DNA from: Trypanosoma brucei gambiense DAL972
Taxonomy: Eukaryota > Euglenozoa > Kinetoplastea > Trypanosomatida > Trypanosomatidae
Length of the DNA stretch: 64,000 bases
NCBI RefSeq assembly: GCF_000210295.1
Contig: NC_026740.1
Location: 751,691-815,690, forward strand
Direction: 5' to 3'
Every line of letters begins with the position of its first letter. The stretch's first letter is position 1. Below, piece after piece: positions 1 through 10,363 of this stretch. The position numbers were made by a program, and so were the translations under genes. The notes beneath the pieces were generated by a model, which was not told the origin of the DNA, made no database searches, and was given only the letters and a program-made list of their open reading frames with translations.

Positions 1-1514
1 CAGAAATAAAGTCACGGGATGTTGGTGAGCTTGAGCAAATGCTCTTGGAGGAGACGGAGACATCTGAGCGGTACTATATTTTTCAACTTTATTACAGTGG
101 GGAGGCCAACATATGTCACGCTTTCCATCAGAAGATCCTACTCGTTAAAAGTCTCGAACCCACAAATAGTGTTGGGGTCGTCACTGGAGTGGCACGGCGC
201 TCTTCCTTCTCCGACGGGCCAAACGTGTGCGTACGAGCGCTGCGCGACTGCGAGTGTAATGAGGGATGTAAACGGCTGCTGCTAGTGGAAGAGTGGTTCA
301 ATACCGTGTTGGACCTTGCAGCGCAACGGCACGCGATGTGGAGATGGTCGGCTTCCGCGTTAAGTGACGAGATACTGTCACTGCGGATTAACTTTGCAGA
401 GGGTGAGGAAAAGCAGCAACGACTTCTTCGGAAGTTAGAGACTGCGGAAATTTCCCTGGAGGAGGCGATAGCGGTCAGAAATTCCGTTCAGGCGACACTC
501 AGTACCACTGTGGAGCAGTGCGAGGAACTTAAACGACAGGTAGAGGACTTGAAGGAGGAGCTTCAGGCGCAGCAGCAGCGCAACGAGATGCTTATCACCA
601 GAATTGCGGAGGTACAGGCAGTCCGTGACGTGTTCGGTGAACCGTCGCTGAGTGTTGACGATCCTGTTAGTGGTCTCACCTTAGATGGTAGAGGTGAGGA
701 ATACCAACGTTTTAGCCGAGGTAGTGGTGAAAGGAGTTTAGAAGATCTATCGAGTGAGATGACACTGTACAAAGAGAGGGTAGATATGTTAAGTGCCCAA
801 CTAGAAAGTGAACGCAATCGCAGTCACGATCTTCAAGTCGAGATGGAGCGTGAGTTGGAAATACGGCAGCAGGAGGTACAGCGTGTGAAGAGTAGTTGTA
901 AGGCCTCATTGTTTGAGAGCACGCAAATTGTGCGAGAGTACGAGGCGCGGTTACAGGAATTGCAGGATGTGATTGAGACGTTGCGTACTGCCTTAGCGGA
1001 GGAGAGCAACAACGTGGACATCGCGCAGGAGGAAGTGCGGCAGGCCAAAGTAAGACACTGCACTTTGACGACTGAGCTGCATCGCGTTGTTGAAGTTAAA
1101 GAGTCGCTTGAGCGTAGGCTGGAAGACACGGAGCTTCAGTTTTCTACCATACAGCAGGAGCAACAAAAGTTAAAAAGAGAATTCTGTGAGGTGGAGCGGC
1201 GGTTGCTTGATTTAAGTCAGATGCACGAAGCGGATGTCTACCTCAACGTCAGATGTGGAGGCGAAGACAGCGAGTGGCTCGAAAAGGCAGCGCGTGAAAA
1301 GGAAGCCATTGAGCAGCAGAAGCGTTTAGTTCAAAAGCTTAACAAGGAGCTTCTGGAAGCAATAACGGAACAGAAAGCCTCTCTCCTTGATATGGATCGC
1401 CAGATTGCCCTTATGCAGCGAGGGGCGACCTCTCATAATGGTGAGGCGAACCTAACACAAGAGTCTAATGGCGGGGTAAGCCAAATCCAGGGTTGTATCG
1501 ACGGGGAGGGATGA
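1..1514 (+). CDS. Coiled-coil protein, 5' end missing
   Basis: The frame is open from the first complete codon (base 3) to a TGA at 1512-1514, so the gene starts left of the window. The first in-frame ATG is at 39 but is probably internal, because the residues before it already fit a Glu-rich helix. From about residue 110 of the visible part the protein is almost all charged heptad-like helix (runs of E, Q, R, K and L, e.g. EELKRQVEDLKEEL), which suggests a long coiled coil in a structural or cytoskeletal protein. Residues about 30-100 are less helical, with several cysteines. I see no motor, kinase or other catalytic motif and do not recognise the family. Confidence 0.75.
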   Translation, partial: EIKSRDVGELEQMLLEETETSERYYIFQLYYSGEANICHAFHQKILLVKSLEPTNSVGVVTGVARRSSFSDGPNVCVRALRDCECNEGCKRLLLVEEWFNTVLDLAAQRHAMWRWSASALSDEILSLRINFAEGEEKQQRLLRKLETAEISLEEAIAVRNSVQATLSTTVEQCEELKRQVEDLKEELQAQQQRNEMLITRIAEVQAVRDVFGEPSLSVDDPVSGLTLDGRGEEYQRFSRGSGERSLEDLSSEMTLYKERVDMLSAQLESERNRSHDLQVEMERELEIRQQEVQRVKSSCKASLFESTQIVREYEARLQELQDVIETLRTALAEESNNVDIAQEEVRQAKVRHCTLTTELHRVVEVKESLERRLEDTELQFSTIQQEQQKLKREFCEVERRLLDLSQMHEADVYLNVRCGGEDSEWLEKAAREKEAIEQQKRLVQKLNKELLEAITEQKASLLDMDRQIALMQRGATSHNGEANLTQESNGGVSQIQGCIDGEG

Positions 1515-2796
1515 TGCCGGTCTGTCGCTATGGTGCAAAATGCCTTTCCGCAACTTTTCTGAGGTGCCGTATTTGTCAGCAGATTTATGTCCTCACTCCT
1601 CGCTTTTCTTTTATTTCCCGCGTTGCGTGTTTTGTCCTCTTTTCACTCTTTCTCTTTTTTTTTTTTGCAGCTACGTGGGCCTAGGTCGTGAAAGTGACAA
1701 AGAGTTCCTCAGTAATTTCCGATTCGTTACATTTTCCCACTTCTTTCCTTATGTTCCAGTCGGTACACATCTTTTTTACCCTTTGGTTTGTTTACCGTGC
1801 TCGTTCAGCCTGTGTGTGCGTATTTGCATTTGGTGAGCTGGGGAGGCGGGGGCCTGGCGGTAATTTTTTCATGTAATAAAAAATGATGGAATACATAGTT
1901 CTGAGAGAAGTACAGGGTCGACAACGGGGGAGAACGAGACTTCTATGCATAAAGTTTCTTTTTTCAGGGGAGTCGATTTACATTGGAGCGAAGTTGTGGT
2001 GGGGAGAAAAATGGATATGGTTAGAGTAACGATGTAAACACAAAGAAAGCACGCTTCTGCATGGCACGAAGAGTGGGTTGAAGGGTCCCATATCGTCGGT
2101 GGGTGGATTTCGAGGGTTATACGAGTCGATGAACGTGGTTGTCCGATAGTTTGTCCACTGCACTGTCAAGATATTACAGCGGAAGAAAAGAGAGAAGTTG
2201 GAGAAAAGCGTAGTAAATTAAAGTGTAACGGAGTCAGTGATCGGGTTGTACCATTACTATCATTATTTTGCTACCGCTATTACACAAGTGTCCCAGTGGT
2301 TTTCGTTTGCTATTTGATTCTTTTAGCTGTTCATCCCCCCTTCCCAAGGGGTCGCGGAAGGTCAGGTGTGGGAAGTTATCAAAACTTTCTTTGTTTGGTG
2401 TGAACCATGGGAGTAAAGGAGTGGTGGCGGAGCGGGGAAACAGGGAACAAGCTGTTCTCGTGTATTCCTGTTTTCTTGTCCTCTTATGGTAACGTGTGTT
2501 ATTTTCGTTCTGTCAAGGCATGCGGGTGATCACAAGAATGCCCAAATACAAAGAGATGTGCACATGTACACACTCTATGCAACACTTTATTTGTGATTGC
2601 GGCCACTTCATCCAAAACCAACCGCCCCAATCGCTACACTAAAACTACCGTGTTGTGCCGGTGTATCTCACTCCTGTCAGGTCATCCTTTTCTTCCTCTG
2701 CATTCTCTCCGCCTGTGGTGAGCAGTATTTCGGTGGTTGGTTATACATAAACACATATATTAGAAGGTGATAACGCGGCACCGGTGGGAGTATGAA
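1515..2796 (+). other. Intergenic region with a strong trans-splice acceptor candidate
   Basis: There is no convincing gene here. Around 1651-1670 a long pyrimidine run (T14) ends in GCAG, a textbook kinetoplastid trans-splice acceptor. It lies about 1.1 kb before the next start codon, so either the next mRNA has a long 5' leader or another acceptor nearer 2.8 kb is used. Short frames in this interval start at GTG or have low-complexity composition. Confidence 0.5.
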
Positions 2797-5049
2797 ATGA
2801 AGTTCCACCTTCACAGCGTGCTCTTGATGGCACTGGACGTGGTTAAAGGGCCTTACCTCAGTTGCTTTGCACCAGTTAACCCATTTGAACAAGGAGGGGA
2901 CGACCAACCTCGTGATGTACAAAGTGACGTAAACAAGGATAGCAGCAGGAACAAAGACATGTTGCACCTTCCAACGAATGCTGGCCGCTTTGAAGCATTT
3001 AGCGATGTCTTTGTGCCGAAGTCTGAGTTCTGCCGTCGCGTAATGTGCCTGGTGGAAGCTGAGTCCGGAATCCTGTACTTGTTTTATCCAGAAGAGATAT
3101 CTGGTGTCCACTATGAACGAAAAACATTGCGGTACACACTGTGCTTCGCCTTTGCCGTTGACACCAATCTTGTCACGGCTACTGCAGCGACGGTAGAGCG
3201 GCTTCTCCGACCGTATAGCTTTGTCTTGACGAGAATCGTAGAAGGGCTTCGCGAAGCGGAGCAGCGCTCCGGCTACATGTCTCGCGGCCTTTCCCACAGG
3301 CTTTCTACGCATTGTCCCAGCCGTGGAGATTGCCAACAGCAGCAGTCGAAAAATGACCTGATCGGCCAGCCCTCTCGCAGTGATTTTCACGAATATGGTG
3401 GTGGGGTAAGTGCTGAAATACACAGCGTGGTAGGTACAACGTCTTTTGCTTCCCCACCAACCGGGGACGAAGCGCTCTTTAGGTATGCCAAGGGGACGTC
3501 ACGGGTCAACGTTTTCTTAACACCACCTCAGGATTCCTCCGGGATGCAGTGGACACCTCTGGAGGCGCTAATGGAGGAACTCTTCACGTTTTTAGGAACT
3601 GACCCAAAGGAGGGTGAAACTAAGTGCCCGCGACCATGGGCGACAGAAAATACCGTTTCCTTAAGGTTGTGCGAAACGTTCTTCATTCCCGTGGGTCACA
3701 GGGCGCCACCCCATCTACCCCAGCAGCACGCCCTCGATGAAGTGCCCGTTCCCGTAGCCGCGTATGAGCCGGAGGTATTTGAACACGTGGATTTAGTTAT
3801 GCACGACGTTTTTAGGATTGTTGATGGGAGGCGTACAATTCGCCAAATTGTACAGGTACTCGCTGCGGAGTGCGAACGGTACGAAGACAGTGATGAGCTA
3901 CTCCAAAGGCAAGGACGTATATTTTCTCCCGCAAGCAGCCAGTGTGCTATACATTCGGTATTTGCGCATTCGCTGCATCCTGTAAACTTTCCCGGAAGCA
4001 GGAGCGCCCCGGAGGTTGGCGGCCTCGCATCATCAACTGCGTCAACAAATGCACATCCCAGGGATGCCTTGAATACGCAGCGGGCAACCCCTGGGTTGTT
4101 TTCCCCGCCGTCAGCAGCAGATATATGTCTTACGTCCCCGTTCCCAAACCCAGTATGCTCTGGTACGTGCTTCAGCGCTCCCACGGTATACACGTGGTCG
4201 AGAACCCCACAGACGTCCCGGTACCTCCCCGAGTGGCAGAATGCTGAAGAAGCAGCAAACAACTCCATCAGCGACAAGCTCGGCGTTTGGTGTGAGTTGG
4301 AGTTACTGGTCGTTGAGGCTCTCCAGCACTTGGAGGTGCACAACTACGTGAAGATCATTCGACCCATTAAAATGAAGTACACCTACTTCGCAACGAACGC
4401 ACTATACTCAATAATGTCCGACAGAAGCAGTCCTGCACGGCAGCTACTAGGAAAACGTATGCTTCTTGTGGAATACATGTTTCACAAAGAGAAGGGACAA
4501 CGCACCGGCTTACAGGGCTCCTCAGGCAATCAGAAGCGGCTGCAAGAACTTGCTCCAGAGTACAGAAAAAATTTGGAGGGTCTCAACTCTGCAACCCGTC
4601 TTACCCCGCCACTGGCTCCACTTAGCGCACATGATAGGGGAGTTGCGGTGGATGATGAAATATCCAGGGAACAGCAGTATCATATAAAGCGGGAGCGTTC
4701 CAGCGACACTGCTTTGCCGTGTTCCACCTCACTGAGACACAGTTCTACAGAGTGTCTTCAGGATGAGGATTCATCACACGACGACGTGGATGTGACTCCA
4801 GCCGCGGCAACAAATCCAGATAGACATGAGGTGACCTACACTGAGGTTCTCATTAACATGGCAGCTGCCGCGGCTCTCTGTGCGCTCGGTAAATTCAGTG
4901 GCTCCACAATTTTCAGTGTACAGAGGGATATGCAAGGACACCCTCAGTGGTCGAATGCCTTTGCTAACTGGGAAGAAAGCTGCTGCAAATCATTGGTCGA
5001 AATAGCCATAATTAACGGTTGGCTGGTTGCTCAATCAACTGTACCATAA
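2797..5049 (+). CDS. NPRL2-like protein (GATOR1 complex subunit)
   Basis: The open frame reaches back to a GTG at 2767; the first ATG (2797) gives 750 residues. Residues 1-30 (FHLHSVLLMALDVVKGPYLS) and 71-150 follow the NPRL2 pattern: VFVPKSEF, then LYLFYPEEISGVHYERKTLRYTLCF written in two halves, then a segment like the family's VKKLAAYL helix. A second NPRL2-like block, VDLVMHDVFRIVDGRRTI, resembles the winged-helix part, and near the C-terminal third NYVKIIRPI and YFATNALYSIM follow. Elsewhere NPRL2, NPRL3 and DEPDC5 form GATOR1, which restrains TORC1 at the lysosome when amino acids are low. At 750 residues it is about twice the human length, with low-complexity inserts rich in S, P and T. 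The family call rests on remembered motifs, not an alignment. Confidence 0.62.
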   Translation: MKFHLHSVLLMALDVVKGPYLSCFAPVNPFEQGGDDQPRDVQSDVNKDSSRNKDMLHLPTNAGRFEAFSDVFVPKSEFCRRVMCLVEAESGILYLFYPEEISGVHYERKTLRYTLCFAFAVDTNLVTATAATVERLLRPYSFVLTRIVEGLREAEQRSGYMSRGLSHRLSTHCPSRGDCQQQQSKNDLIGQPSRSDFHEYGGGVSAEIHSVVGTTSFASPPTGDEALFRYAKGTSRVNVFLTPPQDSSGMQWTPLEALMEELFTFLGTDPKEGETKCPRPWATENTVSLRLCETFFIPVGHRAPPHLPQQHALDEVPVPVAAYEPEVFEHVDLVMHDVFRIVDGRRTIRQIVQVLAAECERYEDSDELLQRQGRIFSPASSQCAIHSVFAHSLHPVNFPGSRSAPEVGGLASSTASTNAHPRDALNTQRATPGLFSPPSAADICLTSPFPNPVCSGTCFSAPTVYTWSRTPQTSRYLPEWQNAEEAANNSISDKLGVWCELELLVVEALQHLEVHNYVKIIRPIKMKYTYFATNALYSIMSDRSSPARQLLGKRMLLVEYMFHKEKGQRTGLQGSSGNQKRLQELAPEYRKNLEGLNSATRLTPPLAPLSAHDRGVAVDDEISREQQYHIKRERSSDTALPCSTSLRHSSTECLQDEDSSHDDVDVTPAAATNPDRHEVTYTEVLINMAAAAALCALGKFSGSTIFSVQRDMQGHPQWSNAFANWEESCCKSLVEIAIINGWLVAQSTVP

Positions 5050-5299
5050 GTTGTTCAGACGATTGGTTACAGCAAAGGTACGGTACACTATACATTCCTG
5101 CACATCAAGGGTCACATCACGAAGGAGAGCATGTGTATGCATACCGGTTCACTGCCGCTTTGTCAAATACGTTCTGTGTTTTTGTACTAGCACCCAAACT
5201 CTTCCCTTATCTTTATCCTTCTCTCTTGCCCCAGTGTCATTTTAAGCAACAAAGACTAACCAAACAGGAATATTAATATATCTTACAAACGTTTTCACC
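5050..5299 (+). promoter_or_regulatory. Predicted trans-splice acceptor for the nitroreductase-like gene
   Basis: A pyrimidine-rich tract at about 5196-5231 runs into CCAG; the AG at 5233-5234 is the best acceptor. Use of it would give a 5' leader of about 65 nt before the ATG at 5300. Confidence 0.5.
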
Positions 5300-5872
5300 A
5301 TGCGCCGGTCTGTATATCAGCTAAGCAAGGAACTCCCAATCTCTGAGGACGAGGTTGCGTGTCTGGTGAAGAAGGTGATGCGTGAATGCCCATCAGCCTT
5401 CAATTCCCAATCCTCACGTGCTGTGATCCTCTTTGGAGAGCAACACACAAAGCTATGGAACCTAACGAAGGATAAACTAAAGGCGACAGTGAAACCCGAT
5501 TCCTACAATGAGGCCGCCAAAAAGATTGATGGGTGCTTCGCCCCCGCTGCCGGTACCATATTGTTTTTTGAGGATAAAAGTGTTGTTGAAGGGCTTGTCA
5601 AGTCGTACCCCGCATACGCAGAAGGTTTCCCAGTGTGGTCAACTGAATCATCAGGTATGGCTCAATTCGCCGTGTGGACGGCACTTGCGGAAAAAGGCAT
5701 CGGTGCGTCTCTGCAGCACTACACATCACTGATCGGTGAGGCGGTGACGGCGGAGTGGAAGCTTCCGGCAACATGGGAGATGCATGCACAAATGCCATTT
5801 GGAAAGCCACTGGAAAAGTGTGGCGAGAAGACGTACATGCCGGATGAAGAACGCTTTAAGGTGTTTAAATAA
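5300..5872 (+). CDS. Nitroreductase-like oxidoreductase, Frm2/Hbn1 type
   Basis: 190 residues. The sequence runs like the fungal and bacterial Frm2/Hbn1 branch of the flavin nitroreductase fold: RRSVYQLSKELPIS at the N-terminus, SAFNSQSSRAVILFGEQH, AAGTILFFEDKSVVEGL, FPVWSTESSGMAQFAVWTAL and GIGASLQHYTSLIGEAV in order. These enzymes bind FMN and reduce nitro compounds or quinones; the branch has been linked to fatty-acid and redox responses in yeast. The natural substrate cannot be read from sequence. Family members usually start 5-10 residues earlier, but the ATG at 5300 is the first in frame after stops and follows a good splice acceptor, so the short N-terminus is probably real. Confidence 0.8.
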   Translation: MRRSVYQLSKELPISEDEVACLVKKVMRECPSAFNSQSSRAVILFGEQHTKLWNLTKDKLKATVKPDSYNEAAKKIDGCFAPAAGTILFFEDKSVVEGLVKSYPAYAEGFPVWSTESSGMAQFAVWTALAEKGIGASLQHYTSLIGEAVTAEWKLPATWEMHAQMPFGKPLEKCGEKTYMPDEERFKVFK

Positions 5873-6700
5873 AGTGCGTTGATATTTTTACCGTACTTGA
5901 TCACACACATGTATTCCTCCATGGACTGATCTTATTTACACTCTTGGTGTTATTCACCCTCCTTTAAGCACCAATTTCTTTGCAATACATGCATATACAT
6001 GTTGGTTTTGGGGCACCTTTATATTGTTATCCAACTGCTTTTTTTGTTCGCCACGCTTTTCCACTTCTTACCTTTTACACACTAGGTTAATTTGGGCACC
6101 GCGTGAGGTTAATATGAACAAATGTATGTTTCTCATGTTTTCCCTTCGTTTAGCGAGGCAAATGTATTGAAGAAAGTGTCGTGGTTGGGGTAAGTGGTGT
6201 TACACGCACGACGTGTTCGTTACCCACCCTTTCCACCCTCTTCTCATGCTTCTGCACTTCTTTACTTTTTTGTTCATTCGTTTATATACATATATACATA
6301 TATTTATGTGTTCTGGCTTCTACGATTTTTAAAAAACACGTATCGCTACAATTATAAGCGTGTACGCACTTATTTTTTTGTTATCGCTCTATATACATGT
6401 GGTGCATAATACAAGGTGTCTCATTATCACTAGAGGTTTCTTAGGTACCGTACCCCGGTCATGTAGCATGATGTAGAGGAATGAGAGTCGATATGAATAT
6501 AATAAATGATGCTTGTAAGGATGATTTGACCAACTACCGCTTTCGTACACGTGTGTATTTTTGCATGCTTGTGTTTTATCTGCTTTGTTTATTGTAACCC
6601 ATTTAAATCATATTTTTTTGTTCACTTCTGTTGTCTTTTTGTCACTGTTGAATTGTTCCCATTGAGTTAGCTGAATTTCATTGGTTTTTGGAGTTATCAC
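5873..6700 (+). other. Intergenic region, AT-rich, no gene seen
   Basis: T-rich and T/A-rich sequence typical of a kinetoplastid 3' UTR and intergenic spacer, including short ATATAC repeats near 6280-6310. Frames here are short and low in complexity. Confidence 0.5.
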
Positions 6701-6886
6701 ATGATGTACGTGCTTGTAGCCGTGGCCATGTTGGCAATATTCTTCGCAGCTTTAGTGCTGTTTTTACGCGGTAAGTTATCTGCTGGATCAGTTGCCACGA
6801 GCAACAGTGGAATTGGCAATGATTCTGGGCTGATGCCCGGTGAGTCAGTCACTACGAGAGTTCGTCGTGCTCGGAAGGAGGAATAA
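6701..6886 (+). CDS. Possible small single-pass membrane protein
   Basis: 61 residues beginning at a true ATG. Residues 3-22 (YVLVAVAMLAIFFAALVLFL) form one hydrophobic helix, followed by a Gly/Ser-rich linker and a basic tail ending RVRRARKEE. The layout fits a signal-anchored microprotein. It sits on the coding strand of this unit, after a T-rich stretch that could serve trans-splicing. I recognise no family. It could also be a chance frame, although one clean membrane helix followed by a polar tail is more organised than the other short frames nearby. Confidence 0.4.
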   Translation: MMYVLVAVAMLAIFFAALVLFLRGKLSAGSVATSNSGIGNDSGLMPGESVTTRVRRARKEE

Positions 6887-7528
6887 CGATTATCATCCAA
6901 CAGTGAATATGAGCGGTTGGTGGCGCCTCAGGTGACACGGTTTGTTCGCAAGATTCGTGCCGCCGCGTTATTTGTTTCCGATTGAGCGCATATGCCGCAG
7001 TTGGGTAAATGTTCGGTTGGTGTTGCTGTGGATCTACTGATGTGATCTGTTGTTGTTGTGTTGTTTTTGAAGACCATTTTTTTAAATACCTTATATTTGT
7101 TTTTAATTCTCTCTTCCTTTTTTGTTACACTAATGTGGCCGTAAAGCATCCTTAATTAATATTTTGGTTGCCATTGTTAGGTGTCTCCGCAGTTGTGTTT
7201 ACTGTTGGTAATGAAACTATTATTATTATTATTCTTTTTCTATCCCTTGGCCTTCACCATTATCTTTTTTTTTCTTACTTTTGTGACTTCTATGTTTTCA
7301 ATGGCTACTCAACCTCCCTCCGCAGCAGTGCTGTGATCTTATCATTTCTCCTGCAAATCCCTGCCGTACATTGTGGTGCTTTCTATATTCTGTCGGCGGA
7401 AGCACTCGTGGTAAAAGAGGGGGTAGGGAAAGAGGGAAACGTGACGAAAGAAGTGGATAGCGTTGAATAACTTGAGAGGCACAATTGTGGAGAGGTTAGA
7501 TACGAAAGAGTAGTGGAGGGTGGGGATC
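6887..7528 (+). other. Intergenic region, no gene seen
   Basis: T-rich spacer with simple (ATT)n near 7217-7235. The frame at 7168-7470 starts with TTG or GTG and is Ile/Phe/Leu-rich by composition only. Confidence 0.4.
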
Positions 7529-7819
7529 ATGTTAAACCCACCTAAGCACTACAGTGTGGAGTCATTGCGGACGGTTGGGCTTCTGCCTGCGCAACTGGCC
7601 TTGTCCCGTAAGCCACGTCTTCGCCCACACGTAGGTAATCTCAAGGGTCTTGTTTACCCTCTACCGTATTACGCAATGTGGCGTGGTAATCACAACAAAT
7701 ACACATATAACAAAAGCACTGTGTGTCTCTGGGGAGAAGGCGATACCCGTTCCATGTACCATCAACATTATGCTCATGCAAAGTGCCCGACGGACTACGG
7801 GCGAGGGGAAGAGAATTGA
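7529..7819 (+). CDS. Small basic hypothetical protein
   Basis: The first ATG (7529) follows an in-frame TAG at 7511 and gives 96 residues ending just before the assembly gap. The composition is ordinary rather than low complexity, with aromatic and basic residues spread out (YPLPYYAMWRGNHNKYTYNK and YHQHYAHAKC). I do not recognise it. It would be the last gene of the rightward unit before the convergent switch region. It may be a real small protein, possibly organellar, or chance. Confidence 0.35.
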   Translation: MLNPPKHYSVESLRTVGLLPAQLALSRKPRLRPHVGNLKGLVYPLPYYAMWRGNHNKYTYNKSTVCLWGEGDTRSMYHQHYAHAKCPTDYGRGEEN

Positions 7820-7820
7820 A

Positions 7821-7920
7821 NNNNNNNNNNNNNNNNNNNNNNNNNNNNNNNNNNNNNNNNNNNNNNNNNNNNNNNNNNNNNNNNNNNNNNNNNNNNNNNN
7901 NNNNNNNNNNNNNNNNNNNN
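7821..7920. other. Assembly gap, 100 N
   Basis: Exactly 100 N. Round-number gaps usually mark unknown length, so the true size of the convergent region is not known. Confidence 0.98.
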
Positions 7921-10363
7921 TGTTCGGAGGTTGTTGTTGTTGTTGTTTTCTTGTTAAAGGGGGAAATAACAAAAATAGTTAAAATAGTTAAAATGATTAA
8001 AATAATAAAGATAATAAAAATAACAAATGAAATATAAATTAAAACAATTCATAATAACAATAATGGTAATAAAATCACCACCTTCATACTCATATTCATG
8101 ACAGTTAACTTTCCCTTCCGTTTTCTTATTCACTCTTTTTTTTTTCAATTATCTCATTCCTTTTCCAGTCCTTTTTGTTCATACTCTCCCTTCCGTCGCT
8201 CATGTAACAAACTACTGACAATAATAACAATAATAATGATAATAATAACCTCCAAAAAGAAAAAAAAACTCATAAATAATTAAAATAATGATAACAATTC
8301 ATACACCGAATTAAATATTTCAAGTGATAAATCGAGAATGCTACAAAATATATAAATGAAGTCCCCATCGTAGAAAAAAAAACGAAAAAGAGGGGGTGAA
8401 AGCACACATTGGGATATAGAATAATGTAACAATTACAATCGTAACAAAAATAAAGATAATAATAACAATAACAATAACAACAAAAATAGTAAAATAACCG
8501 GTAGAAAAAAAAAACACACACACACACATAAAATAAAGATAAAAAATGAATAGCACTTCCGAAATACTTCAAAAGTTCTTCTTGTTCCCGTTTTTCTTTT
8601 TTTTTCTTGACAAACACCGCTTACCTTCACCTTTACCGCAACGAAAACATAAAATAAAATAAAAATAAACTAAAAACTAAAGCACGCACCTTCATATAAA
8701 TTTATCCATACCAGATGTACATAAACCATAACACAAATAAAAATAAAAAGCAAAACTAAGAGAGTGAGTTAGCAAGTAAATAAAACAATAAAAAACAAAA
8801 ATAATCATAATAACAATAAATTTAAGTGAAGCTGAGGGGAGAACGAAAGCACAAATAAAAAACAAAAACGAAGAAGCAAAAGGGAAAAAGGTAAAAAGAA
8901 AAATAAAAGGAAGGTAAGAGGAGAAGCGTGAAGGAAAGGAGAAAAGGGAAAAGGAAAAGGGGGGTGCAAAAACCGCGAAAATGCACCTCTTTTTATTTTA
9001 TTTTTTCCTCCCCCCCCCCTTAAAAAACAGCTTAAAATAAAACTATCACCGCAATGACAGTATGTTGTGTTTTTGTTTTTGTTTCGTTTTGTTTTTTCCC
9101 CCTCCTTTCTTTTTTTTTGTATTTTTATTACTTTTTTTTTTTTGGTCTTCCCTGATCCTTTTCAAAGCTCTAAGACATTTACCGGAAGGAAGATGATGCA
9201 AAGCAGTAAAATAAAATAAGAGATGACTCCAAATGAAAATAACACCAAGCAAACAAAAAAACAAAACAAAAGGGTAAACAAGAGGAGAGAGCATTCTGAT
9301 TGGGAAGGTGATCGTAAAAACGAAACACAAATATATACGAGAGGTGGAAATAAATAAAACTAAACAAAAAAAAGCAAAAGTAAAAATAAAATAACTTTCA
9401 TTTTGGGGATGGCGGGAAGTGCATTATAACAAAAATAGAAAATAAAAAAAGAAAAAAATATTTTCAATAATAATAATGAGAGAAAGAGAAGAGAAGAAAA
9501 GAAAAGAAAAGAAAAGAAAAGAAAAGAAAAGAGAGAGGGGAGAAAAAAACCTTCAGTCCCTCCCCTCTTCATCTTCTTTCCTTCTCCCAATTGTCTCCTC
9601 TTGATAAATCCCATTTTATAACCTCTCACCACCCTTTCCTTTTCTCTCATCCTCTCATTTATTTGTTTCCCTTTTATGATTTTGTTTTGTCTCTTGTCTT
9701 ATCACTGTTATTATCATTATTATTATTATTTATTTTTGGCTCTGTGCCGCCCCTATCCCTTTTTCATTTCAAAGAAAAATGATATAATTAATGACGTAAG
9801 GTAATATGAACATGTAAGCTAAAAGAAAAAAAATCCGCCTCACAAACAGTTACACTGCTTTCTTGCTTTTTTTTCTTTTTTCTCTTCTCTCGTCTTCCTT
9901 CATTACCACAAACAATAAAATAGATTTCAGTCCATTTTCCTTTAATTTTTTCCTGTCACGCTCAGGGCGCCAAAGGTGCATTTTCTTTCTTTCACTGTTC
10001 TGTCCCTCCCTTTTTCTTTCCTTTTTTTATTTGCTCAGAACGCAGTCTGTGTTACTCCTTTTCCTTCAGCACATGTATCGAATTTTCCACTTGATCCGTT
10101 ACATTCTGTTTCACTTCGTTTCCTCACCTTACTTCTCTTTTCCTCCTTTCTTCTTCGCTCCCTTTCTTTTTTTTAAAAAAAGGGTTATTTCACCCTTCTC
10201 CGCGTTAGTTAAACTCTGTTACGCTACTGTTTATCGCACAGTTCCAGTAATTATCTTCACATTTTCCCTTGTTTTCCTCTGCGATGTAGCTCCGCACGCT
10301 AAATCAAAATACAAGCTCCCTACTGCTTGCGTGTGCGCGTACACATACACATACAAATACAAA
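7921..10363. other. Convergent strand-switch region (probable transcription end zone)
   Basis: Rightward genes end before this stretch and leftward genes begin beyond it, so the two transcription units face each other. It is dominated by A/T and simple sequence: AAT/TAA triplet-like runs at 7.97-8.05 kb and 8.22-8.5 kb, purine-rich sequence at 8.8-9.0 kb, an (AAAAG)n run at about 9492-9532, then a switch to pyrimidine-rich + strand from about 9.55 kb to 10.3 kb. Part must be the 3' UTR of ZC3H20. No tRNA or other RNA gene was found by eye. Confidence 0.65.
9492..9532. repeat. (AAAAG)n microsatellite
   Basis: About seven to eight tandem GAAAA units with an impure left edge and a GAGAGAG right edge. 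Confidence 0.9.

Noticed and set aside
7921..10363. tRNA or 5S genes, often found at convergent switch regions
   Set aside because: No B-box-like GGTTCGA or cloverleaf arms were found by eye; a tRNA-finding program on this stretch would settle it.
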